Source: Sorex araneus (taxonomy: Eukaryota; Chordata; Mammalia; Eulipotyphla; Soricidae). From it: DNA of 64,000 bases. The translations under genes were made by a program, and so were the position numbers. Shown piece by piece: positions 57,401-64,000 of the stretch. Below the pieces are notes generated by a model that saw only the letters and a list, made by a program, of their open reading frames with translations, searched no databases and had not been told where the DNA came from. Within the stretch, counting starts at the first letter, position 1; the number at the start of each line of letters is the position of its first letter. The stretch lies in assembly GCF_027595985.1 (NCBI RefSeq), contig NC_073304.1, forward strand, positions 215,480,500 to 215,544,499. Direction: 5' to 3'.

Positions 57401-60400
57401 CCTCACAGGCGTGCTCGCACGGCTTTCCCTACCACACCCCAGGGCTCACTAACTCCCATCAGTCAACCCACTCAAACAGAGCCCCTGACACAGCTCACAA
57501 ATGTCGCCTCTGGCACCAAAATGCCTTCTTTCTTGCATCCCTCCTTCTCTACTCTGGTGGTGTGACCAGTTTCTATACCAACTGTCGCCGCCACCCCTGC
57601 CACCAACATTGAACCCAGTAAATAAGACCCCTCCCAGCTTGCTACACACACCATTCCCCATGGAAGGTCCTATCTACTGCCTTCCCTTTGGGGGTTAAAA
57701 AGCAGGCACTTTTCGGAAAGCAGTCTCCTTGGATTATCCCCACCCCCCTCGCCCTTACCAGGGCTCCCTTTCCCACCACAACCTCCCTGGTCCTAAGACC
57801 TCCCGAGGGTACCTCTCCCGTTAGTCTCCCCAGACACCCACCTGAACAGAAGCCCTGGACCCAGCAGAGGGGGGCTGGGCCACCCGGTGACCAGCCAGCA
57901 AAGAGTTAAGGGGCCGGCTCCCTTTGGCTGGGCCCTCACCACTGTGAGAGCTGCGGTCCAGGCGGGTCATGGTCTGTGAGAAGAGCCCCAGGGCAGCCGG
58001 TGCCGGGAAGCCGGACAGGGGGCTGCAAGGAGCTCTTGGCTTGCAAGGAGCACACCAGGCTGGAAGGGTGGCCCCTTGCTAGCTCTGGGGGCCCTAGGAG
58101 GGTGCCCCGCCCGTACTGCTGCCTGGGCGGCCCAGCCCAGCCCCCTTTCTCCATCCTTGAGCAGCCCCCTCCCACCTCACAACCCCAGTTCCACTCAGGC
58201 ACCCGGCAGCCCCCACCCTGAGCTCACCGCAGAGGCTGCAGTGAGATGGGACTCCCACCCCATGCTCCGTGCTCAAGCTGCAGAGGAAAGCAAGCTCCCT
58301 CCTGGGCCTATCCTCCCGCTCCTCCCTTTCTCCCCCTCCCCACGCCCCCCAAACTTGTTACCTAGGCTGCAGCGGGGAGCCAATCCCCTCCCCCTCCCAC
58401 CCCGCAGGTCACTGCTGAGGCTGCAGAGAGCCAATCCCCTCCCCCAGGTCAGCAGCTGGGCTGCGGAAAGAGCCAATCCCCACCCACTGTCGTTACCTAG
58501 GCTGCAATGAGAGCCAATCTCCTCCCCCAAGTCTCCGCTGGAGATGCGGAAGGAGCCAATCCCCTCCCACCGCCTGTTACCTAGCTGCAGCCGGGAGCCA
58601 ATCTCTGCACCAGGGCAGCTGGAGAAGCTGCCGCAAGGAACGGCCCATCCCTGGGCCGCCTCCGTCTCCTCAAGGAGACGCACCCAGGGGCGGGCGGCCC
58701 CACCCAACCCAGTCAGCCAGTCGGGGTGGCGCAGTGAAGAGAGCCCTGGGGGAAGGGGTGCCACTCTGCCTCCTGTCGCATCCTGCTTACCCAGCCCACT
58801 CAGGGGCTGGCCAGACACTCTGCAGCTTCTCCAGGAACCTAAGTTCTTCTCTGCAAGTGGAAGTTTTCCTGATCCTCGGGAGGATATGGGAAGCCTTCCT
58901 CAAACCCAAGGATCACAAGCCAAGCAGAACAGAACCCCAGTGGTAGTACACTGTGAACCAGGGCCTGGTACCCTACAAGAGCCAAACCAAGAGGCAGAAG
59001 AAAACCATTTGCACAGACTCGGTGAAATCAGGCGCAAGCCAGGCCCACCGCAGGGGAGAGAAGGGAGACCCGGAGGCCAGCACTGAAGTAGACAGGCACT
59101 CTGCAGTCATGGGCACCAACAAGACCCTCACCCCTTGGCCACAAATCAGACCACCCCAATGCCTTCGAGACTTTCTGCCTGAACCTTGAAGCACATCTCA
59201 AAACAGCAAAGAAGCCTCAGATGGAATCAGCACCCCCATTCCAACTCCCTCTTCGCTGCTGCTCCCCTTGAACCTAAGGTCAAGCCAGGACCTGTGTGGT
59301 CTCCTGGATCCTCCCTGCTCGCCTAGAAAGAACTGCTCATAGGCCACCCCCTGCTCTGGGCAGAGTGCCATCCTCAAGGGGAATCCTATCCCTAACAAGA
59401 ACTTGGGCTATGGCTGTCCATTGAACAGGCCTGGCAGCAGGGGAGCGCTGCCACCCCAGGGATAATATCAGCTCCAGCAGTGCCTGTCACATGCTCTGGA
59501 CCTGGGTATTTTTATCCCTGAGTTGCTGAGGAAATGTTCTAGACACACATTAATCTTTCCTCCCTCCACATTCAGCCTAGGCCCCTAATGCTGACCCACC
59601 CACAGCCCCCACAGGGACAGTGAGAGCGTGGGGTCAGGGAACACACACCCTACTTGAAGGCTAAGAAACGGAGGAGGGTTAGGCCAAAATCCTTCTCTTT
59701 CTTGCCCAATCGTCTAATTATATCCCAAACATCGCCTCCTAATCCATCCCACCTTGGGGAGAACTCCCGGCAGGAAAGGAATGAAGCTGCCTGTATGGGG
59801 TTCCCAGGGGAAAACCCAATTACACTCAGCCCTTGGGGAGTCCCACTGGAGCACAAGGATGGGAGTGGAGGCTGGGAAGTGGCATTAATCTTCAGGCCAC
59901 AGTGCCAAGATGGGCACCCACTTGAAAGGAAAGGACAGAGGAGGCTGAAGAGTGGTAAGGAAGCTAAAAAAAGCACTGAAAGTTAAGAAATGCTTGCCCC
60001 GTGCATAAATAATTCTCGTCTCTCAAACTATGAGCATATAAAACTATTGCTAGCACTGTCATGTCTATCTTTTGGGAGGGTTGGCCTGTACTTTATGGAT
60101 GTTCAGCAGCATTCCTGGTGTCTCCCCACTAGCACGAGAGCACGCGCACAAACACCCTGTCACATGTCCCACAGAAAACAGATGCACAATCGTCTTCACT
60201 TCACTTGACTTGCTGTTTGAGAGAAAGTCACATAAGTTGACAGTATGGAAAATTCAGATACAGAATGGACCAAATGCAACTCTGACTGGTGGGTAGTCCA
60301 ATTCTAGACAAACAATAGTCCTCCCTTCCCCCACACCCAGCCTGGGCCCCAGGGCTCACCCACCCACAGTCCCCACAGAGACAGTGAGGGCGTGGGGTCA

Positions 60401-61849
60401 GGGAACACTAGTGGCATCTAGAAAACTTTTCACATACCTTCGTATCGCCCTCCCCAAACCCTCCTCCCTGACTCAGCTTTGGAAAACCCAGTCGAGAGAT
60501 CCAGCTGTCTCTTTCCCAAATGGGAAAAAGAGTAGAATGGGCTTTTTCAAGCTCCTTAAGGCTGAGTGACATGCCAAGGCCGGAGAAACAGATCTCAGAG
60601 CAGTCTTATATAGGTGGGCCGGGCGCAGCAGAAGTCATTCACGCTGTTAAAGGCAACCGCATCATTTTCCACCCGGAACTGTATATCAACCACAGGTCAG
60701 GTGCCAACGACCTCTGACAGCTCAGAGCCAGCTGACTTCGGCCGCACAATGCAGCTTTCCGGCTAGCTCCCAACTCTCCTCCAAATGCCCTGTAGTGGGC
60801 CTTTAGCAGAGAATGGGAGCCTCAGCCCTCTCCTGGCCAAGAATAACTATCTAAATCTACCCCTTGGCTCAGGCCCAAGACAGCAGACTTATTAGGCCCT
60901 CAGAACAACAACAGGCCGACCACAAAGGAGGAGAAGTCAGGATATGTATGTGTTTTGATGTAGGGAGAGCTACAAGGCAAGAGTCCACAAAGTATTTGTG
61001 TCTTAGCAACAGATACACACCGCATCAAAGCCCATCATAACATGACTCCCTCCCCCACACCAGGAGTCATGTTGAAATCAAGCAGTAAACACACTGGCAT
61101 GTTCAAGGAACCTCCCACTGCCCCGACAGTCCATTTAGAGGTGGGTCAATGGTTCAACACAATGAGATTCTTCCAACCCCAATCAGAGCCAGACAATTCA
61201 GCCCCATTTCTACCCATGAACAATGCAACCCACCTGGAACCGTTCTGGTTTAGAGAAAGTTAGTGCAGCCCTTGATGATCAGCCCACCATGCCCCAATCC
61301 CAGACCCCTCCCAACCCACCCCTCCATGTGCCCACTAACCTCTTTGGTTAAGTCTCCACTGACTGGAGGGGCTACAGCCCCCAAATCCTCCAAATCTTCA
61401 CTGAATCCCTGCTCCGTTTCGCTTTCTCGCACCCCGTTGTCTGGGCCTGTCACATCCTGGAGGCCACTGGAACTTTCGAGGGCCAGGCCTGAGCTGGGCT
61501 GGCTGCCAGAGACAGACCCCTCCGGATCCCGATGGACCAGCCAGGCGTTCACCTCAGTGGTTGGCACCTGGAACCTGTCCAGGGCCCTCACCTGACTGAG
61601 GAGTCGCCGGGCAGTGAAGTAATTGTCCAGGTCTATGCTCTTGGGGTGGATACCATAGCCATCCAAGGTATTCCTCAGGTTGTGGAACTGAGTTTGAGTA
61701 TAGGCAGAACTGGGCCCCAGGATGATCTCCCGGAGTGGGGGGAGCTGTGAGGTCAGGTAAGTATCCACGTCCACCCGCACCCCAATCAAACTCAGCAGAA
61801 TGGTGAACTGGAGGAGTCCTTCCGTTAAGTATTTCTTCAGAGAAAGCAT
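53102..61849 (-). CDS. NFE2L1: NFE2L1 (NRF1/TCF11), ER-anchored CNC-bZIP transcription factor (spliced CDS)
   Basis: NFE2L1 is made as an ER-membrane glycoprotein, retrotranslocated, deglycosylated and cleaved by DDI2; the released factor pairs with small MAF proteins on antioxidant-response elements and drives proteasome genes. Joining, on the minus strand, 61849-61340, 56682-56467, 55834-55676 and 54451-53102 gives 2235 nt, or 744 residues plus TGA, close to the 742 of the human short form. Visible: N-terminal hydrophobic anchor at about 7-24; the cleavage-site motif NAWLVHRD (W103/L104); acidic DIDLIDILW from 171; an Asn/Ser/Thr region with several NxS/T sequons (NVS, NST, NGT, NDT); a DSGLSLDS degron-like motif; a poly-Ser tract; CNC domain; basic region RRRGKNKMAAQNCRKRK (631-647) followed by a leucine zipper; Lys/Arg-rich C-terminus. 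All borders are GT-AG and all coding junctions are phase 0. Confidence 0.97.
54813..55007 (+). mobile_element. Young SOR-type SINE with target-site duplication, in NFE2L1 intron
   Basis: Consensus-like copy (B box GGGTTCGAATCCC, tail AATAAAATAAAATAAAA), antisense to NFE2L1. Flanked by AAATAACGGGGCCC at about 54799-54812 and 55008-55021. It is inserted at the head of an older SINE that continues at 55014-55165. Confidence 0.94.
55014..55331 (+). mobile_element. Two old SOR-type SINEs
   Basis: 55014-55165 and 55186-55331. These are the last clear SINEs in the window. Confidence 0.72.
55676..55834 (-). CDS. NFE2L1: NFE2L1 exon, residues 243-295
   Basis: The acceptor is TCTGTTTCTACCCTAG before 55834 and the donor is ATGCAG|GTAGGA after 55676; 159 nt, phase 0 at both ends. 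It encodes FPADISSITEAVPRESEPPG then LQNNLLSPLLTG and ends DLEQQWQDLMSIMEMQ, part of the acidic activation domain. Confidence 0.94.
56023..56101 (-). pseudogene. NFE2L1: Degenerate or re-framed counterpart of the TCF11-specific NFE2L1 exon
   Basis: Between the two neighbouring exons the minus strand still carries CTACCTGCCCCTTTGGGGAG and a good donor (GAG|GTGAGC, exon side ends 56023), encoding LEATCPFGENPE. That matches the end of the 30-residue segment that distinguishes human TCF11 from NRF1, as I remember it. Upstream the match is broken: the ancestral-type acceptor position reads CAA instead of CAG at 56102, reading from 56101 meets a stop after seven codons, and about 10 nt are missing before LEATC. 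A different acceptor, TTATAG before 56091, would give an in-frame 69-nt exon (23 codons, GAPDSPLPAR then VLEATC...), but its pyrimidine tract is poor. Either a dead exon or a remodelled one. Confidence 0.6.
56467..56682 (-). CDS. NFE2L1: NFE2L1 exon encoding DIDLIDILW (residues 171-242)
   Basis: The acceptor is CTGTCTTTCAG before 56682 and the donor is GCACAG|GTACTA after 56467; 216 nt, phase 0 at both ends. It encodes DIDLIDILWRQDIDLG, a DLG-like acidic activation segment, then FDYSHRQKEQDVEKELRDG and ...GETGESFPAQ. It is the common exon joined by both the full-length and the NRF1b-type first exons. Confidence 0.94.
56683..58227 (-). other. NFE2L1: NFE2L1 intron, SINE-free
   Basis: Moderately GC-rich intron between the DIDLIDILW exon and the internal alternative first exon. 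No repeat or additional exon is recognised. Confidence 0.6.
58228..58263 (-). CDS. NFE2L1: NFE2L1 alternative first coding exon (NRF1b-type N-terminus)
   Basis: The minus strand reads ATG at 58263, then 12 codons, MGWESHLTAASA, then a donor GCG|GTGAGC with the exon ending at 58228. The exon is phase 0 and joins in frame to the DIDLIDILW exon at 56682, giving a 586-residue protein without the ER anchor and the DDI2 cleavage site. I recall an almost identical leader (MGWES.LTAASA) for an annotated human/mouse NFE2L1 isoform, NRF1b. The likely result is a factor that is not ER-tethered. The exon lies at the gene-strand end of a 42-bp tandem array with six CCAAT boxes, which would be its promoter. 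The 5' UTR start is not defined. Confidence 0.8.
58380..58602 (-). promoter_or_regulatory. NFE2L1: Internal NFE2L1 promoter with six phased CCAAT (NF-Y) boxes
   Basis: CCAAT on the plus strand (ATTGG on the gene strand) occurs at 58380, 58431, 58473, 58514, 58556 and 58598, all in one orientation and all in the context GAGCCAATC, which fits NF-Y. Spacings are 51, 42, 41, 42 and 42 bp; 42 bp is four helical turns. The array lies 117-340 bp upstream of the ATG of the NRF1b-type exon, and GC-rich DNA follows at 58.62-58.73 kb. Promoter function is inferred from position and motif; NF-Y preference for CCAAT is established. Confidence 0.7.
58663..58680. repeat. Perfect 8-bp inverted repeat (CGTCTCCT-CA-AGGAGACG)
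   Basis: Palindromic arms separated by two bases, just upstream (gene strand) of the CCAAT array. A second short inverted repeat, CGGCCC...GGGCCG with a 6-bp centre, lies next to it at 58641-58658. Either could be a dimeric-factor site in the internal promoter; no family is recognised. Confidence 0.5.
59556..60409. repeat. Diverged ~90-bp direct repeat, two copies 765 bp apart
   Basis: Copies at 59556-59645 and 60321-60409 share CCTCCCT, CAGCCT.GGCCCC, CACCCACCCACAG.CCCCAC and GGGGTCAGGGAACAC with scattered substitutions. It is not a SINE and lies in SINE-poor NFE2L1 intron. It looks like a local duplication. Confidence 0.7.
60469..60477 (+). promoter_or_regulatory. ARE/NF-E2-type site TGACTCAGC in NFE2L1 intron
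   Basis: TGACTCAGC fits the antioxidant-response/MARE half consensus TGACnnnGC bound by CNC-bZIP and small MAF dimers, including NFE2L1 itself. It lies in the 4.7-kb intron between the first two coding exons. A single short match; function is speculative. Confidence 0.35.
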
Positions 61850-61973
61850 TGCTGAAGGACCAGAATGTTTATGCTTTTTGGTTTTTAAATCTTCCAAAAG
61901 ACAAATCAAGGCCACTGCTCTGCTGCTCCAGCCAGCAAGTTACCCTCCTCAGTGCCAAACCCTGTACCCTACC
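61340..61973 (-). CDS. NFE2L1: NFE2L1 first coding exon (residues 1-170, plus 5' UTR)
   Basis: The ATG is at 61849; MLSLKKYLTEGLLQ begins the protein and is preferred over the upstream in-frame ATG at 61915 because it matches the known NRF1 start and puts the ER anchor at the N-terminus. The donor is AAAGAG|GTTAGT and the exon ends at 61340. It encodes the membrane anchor, the region up to the DDI2 cleavage motif, and SGDLTKE. The 5' border is inferred from a good minus-strand acceptor, TGTGTTCTGCCAG before 61973, leaving about 124 nt of UTR. That acceptor is less certain than the coding part. Confidence 0.9.
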
Positions 61974-63099
61974 CTGGCAGAACACAGGGGTTGAGCTCCC
62001 TGATGGCCTTGGAGGGAAAGCACACCCCGTGGAGCCAAGGCCACACTCCAGACCACATTCACTTTTCCCTTCTCGACACCTCACCTCTATAAGTACAACT
62101 CTTCCTAACCCAGTCCAGGCCCCGAGGGCCCACGTGACTTACTGTCTCCACAGTCCACATACAGTCACTTCCTCACTCACATCGGTTGTCTCTGTAGATT
62201 CCACTGAAGGCTGTTCTCAGGAACAGCTGAAGGTTTGTTTTTTTGTTTTGTTTTGTTTTTCTTTCTCCCTCCTAAGGTTTATGTTCTTTGGCTGGAGCTA
62301 CAGGCCTTTTGTCTTGGGTCAGAGTGTCCCGCCTCCTCCACACTTACCAGGGGGGTTTCCCGAGAAACCTAAAATGGAATCACAAGAGCAACAAAGTAAG
62401 ATTTCACCACTTTCTCATTACCAACAAGGCAGAAGGCAGAATATATTTTTAAAAAACATTTTTACGTAAGGAAAAATAACTATACTACCTCCCCCACCAA
62501 AAAAGGCCTATTATTTATTTAATATATATATATATATATATGAGCGGACAGTCCTTACCAAAGAAGTAAACAACTGACATTTGTAACTCCCTACAAGGTA
62601 GCTTATTTTTATTAAGATCATAATACCCAGGGCATCTAAAATATTTCCATGCTGTCTGATTTACCAACCCTCCCCCAGCCCATACACACACACACTACCC
62701 AGTTTCTATTTTTAGCGTGAGAAGTTCCTATCTATCCCATCTTAAAGTAAAGTAGCTGGTTTCCCATCTCTCAGGAGAAAACTGCCTCGTCCCTTCCAGT
62801 TCTAGAAGGGAGGGATTGTTAGTGGGTGAGAATGTAAAAAAACAAGCTGGGGCCACCCCTTCGCTGCAAAGAATGCCTTTTGTCCTCCCAACATAGAACT
62901 CTCCGTATTTCCCTTGTCCTAACCAATGGCACACGGAAAGTGGGGAAGGGTATTAGAGGGCTGGAGCATGGGAGGGGAGTGGGGGGGGGGGGCGTGAGGC
63001 AGAAGAATCCTCTAGAATTTGCATAGGCAGGTTTTGGTTTCATTCATTTGACCTTCGGAGCCTCAGCAAGCTGGAGAGAGCCAAATGTTCGACCCAGAG
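61974..63099 (-). other. NFE2L1: NFE2L1 5' intron with candidate UTR splice sites
   Basis: Minus-strand donor-like sites GAGACA|GTAAGT (exon side ends 62143), CCGAT|GTGAGT (62181) and CCCTG|GTAAGT (62348); an acceptor TTCCATTTTAG lies before 62368. An E-box CACGTGAC is at 62131-62138. No coding sequence. No SINE is seen; a T-rich GTTTT run lies near 62240. Confidence 0.45.
62519..62541. repeat. (TA)n microsatellite
   Basis: About 10 TA repeats within a T/A-rich stretch. Confidence 0.9.
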
Positions 63100-64000
63100 A
63101 GCCAGGTGGGGCGAGGGGAAATCTGCCTTGCTTTCAGTTTCGTGACTCTCCTCTTCAGCGGCCGCTCACCTCAAACGCCCGGCCTCGGTCCTCTCCCCCC
63201 GACCGCTGTCACCCACCCACCCACTGCACCCTGAAGGGACACACACACATATATATATACGGAGTACACCCAGGGGGGACCCCCTAATTCCTGACACGAG
63301 CCCTGCGTGCCCCGGCAACTCCGTGACCAACACCTCCCAAGAGCTACTCAAGTTCGTGGAACCGGCCACGGGCTCCGAGCGATCCGGTAAGGCCAGAAGC
63401 CTCCCGCCCCGCCCCAGGTACCCGAGTCCGACTGGGACCAAGTCGCCATGCCCGCTCTCGGCGCCTCGGCTGCTAGCCTTCTGGGGCGACAGCGAACAAG
63501 TGCTACCTCCCCGGCCTTGACCCACCCTTTCGGCCCAGCCCCACCCCGCCCTCCGTCCCCGTGGCCCCACCCCACTCCCAAGCCCGGCCTAACACCACGC
63601 CTTCCCGGGGCCCTCGGCCCTCCCCGGCCCAACCCAGCCCCGAGCCGGCTTCCCGGCGGCCTCGCAGCCCCTCCCTGCCCGCCGCGGGGCCCAGCCCCGA
63701 CGCGAATCCCGCTCGGCCGCCCGCTCCCGCCTCCTGGCCCTCGGCTCCACCCCGCCACCCCTCACCCCCGCGGGCCTCGGCCCCGCAGCGCGGCGCCCCT
63801 CCCCGTCAGGGATAGGAATGTGCCTGATACCCGCGGCTGAGTTTGGCGTCCGCCGCTGCCGCCACAGCAGGCCCTCAGCCCGAGTCCCGGCCTTGCCGCC
63901 GCCACCGCCGGCCGGCCTAGAGCGCCCCAGCCTCCGCTTCCCTCCCCGCCCCCTCCTCCCACCTCACTCGGAAGCCCGCCCTGTGCGGCCTCCCCAGGAA
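63100..64000 (-). promoter_or_regulatory. NFE2L1: CpG-island promoter and likely first non-coding exon of NFE2L1
   Basis: Strongly CpG-rich to the window edge and free of SINEs. The minus strand has a consensus donor TTTGAG|GTGAGC with the exon side ending at 63170, suitable for a UTR exon starting somewhere in 63.3-63.9 kb. A second, weaker donor-like GAG|GTGGGA is near 63957. The transcription start is not visible. The island continues past the window, so its full extent is unknown. Confidence 0.7.

Larger units (their letters stand above)
58228..58610. repeat. Tandem array of ~42-bp units carrying GCTGCAG ... GAGCCAATC
   Basis: GCTGCAG-type anchors occur at about 58235, 58277, 58366, 58420, 58460, 58501, 58543 and 58584, mostly 40-42 bp apart. 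Six units also carry GAGCCAAT followed by a C-rich CCCTCCC stretch; the leftmost two are degenerate and have lost CCAAT. Several units also carry GTTACCTAG before the anchor, which on the minus strand reads as a donor-like CTAG|GTAAC. One unit contains the alternative NFE2L1 first exon and its donor. The unit length is a multiple of three, so a long open frame crosses the array on the minus strand, but its peptide is only the repeat. Confidence 0.85.
58611..61339 (-). other. NFE2L1: NFE2L1 intron upstream of the internal promoter, SINE-free
   Basis: Contains the GC-rich shoulder of the internal promoter (58.62-58.73 kb), the two-copy 90-bp repeat and the TGACTCAGC site. No SINE or LINE is recognised over 2.7 kb. 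Confidence 0.6.

Noticed and set aside
58228-58610. Regularly spaced repeats resembling a CRISPR array
   Set aside because: This is mammalian nuclear DNA, units are contiguous minisatellite copies without unique spacers, and the context is a gene promoter.
58273-58818. A 181-codon minus-strand open frame across the CCAAT array
   Set aside because: It is open because the repeat unit (42 bp) is a multiple of three. The peptide is only the unit repeated, and it ends before the real NRF1b-type ATG in another frame.
61850-61915. In-frame upstream ATG giving MALICLLEDLKTKKH... before MLSLKKY
   Set aside because: The known NRF1 start is MLSLKKY with the membrane anchor at the N-terminus. The upstream segment is best read as 5' UTR.

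Overview
The window is nuclear DNA from a placental mammal, most likely a shrew (Soricidae, Sorex-like). The protein-coding parts read as mammalian CBX1 and NFE2L1. The rest, especially 1-51 kb, is packed with a tRNA-headed SINE (A box near 'TAGCACAGCGGGTAGGG', B box 'GGTTCGAATCC', A-rich tail) that I recognise from memory as the shrew SOR family. Family names here are recalled, not searched.

Layout. A CpG island at about 2.15-2.9 kb is probably the head of the neighbouring minus-strand gene (SNX11 by human synteny; no coding exon of it lies in the window). SINE-rich DNA follows to about 13.3 kb. CBX1 (HP1-beta) runs on the plus strand: CpG-island promoter and non-coding exon 1 near 13.3-13.7 kb, a 20-kb intron 1 full of retroposons, and four coding exons at 34.06, 34.67, 38.88 and 42.49 kb. 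Together these encode a complete 185-residue protein. The 3' UTR ends after an AATAAA at 43,962. NFE2L1 (NRF1/TCF11) runs on the minus strand, tail to tail with CBX1 across 7.4 kb of SINE-rich DNA. Its promoter CpG island is at 63.1-64.0 kb, its start codon at 61,849, and its coding exons at 61.85-61.34, 56.68-56.47, 55.83-55.68 and 54.45-53.10 kb, giving 744 residues. A 3' UTR of about 1.7 kb ends near 51.37 kb.

Most interesting region. Inside the NFE2L1 intron at 58.23-58.61 kb lies a tandem array of about 42-bp units carrying six same-orientation CCAAT boxes spaced 51, 42, 41, 42 and 42 bp. Immediately downstream on the gene strand is a 12-codon alternative first exon (MGWESHLTAASA, then a GTGAGC donor). 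It splices in phase to the DIDLIDILW exon and gives an NRF1b-type protein without the ER-anchor N-terminus. The exon itself sits in a degenerate unit of the array. A second isoform-level oddity is the counterpart of the TCF11-specific exon near 56.02-56.10 kb: it has lost its ancestral acceptor and reading frame but can still be read as a shorter in-frame exon.

The two genes are separate units: a heterochromatin reader, and an ER-anchored CNC-bZIP factor that controls proteasome and antioxidant genes. They are linked only by conserved synteny. Retroposons include SOR-type SINEs of several ages (many with target-site duplications), a second SINE type that shares the tRNA head but has a different body and tail, ID-like tRNA-Ala SINE fragments, LINE-1 3' ends, L2-like remnants and several microsatellites. 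SINE insertions nearly stop at 55.35 kb; the 5' half of NFE2L1 is almost free of them.
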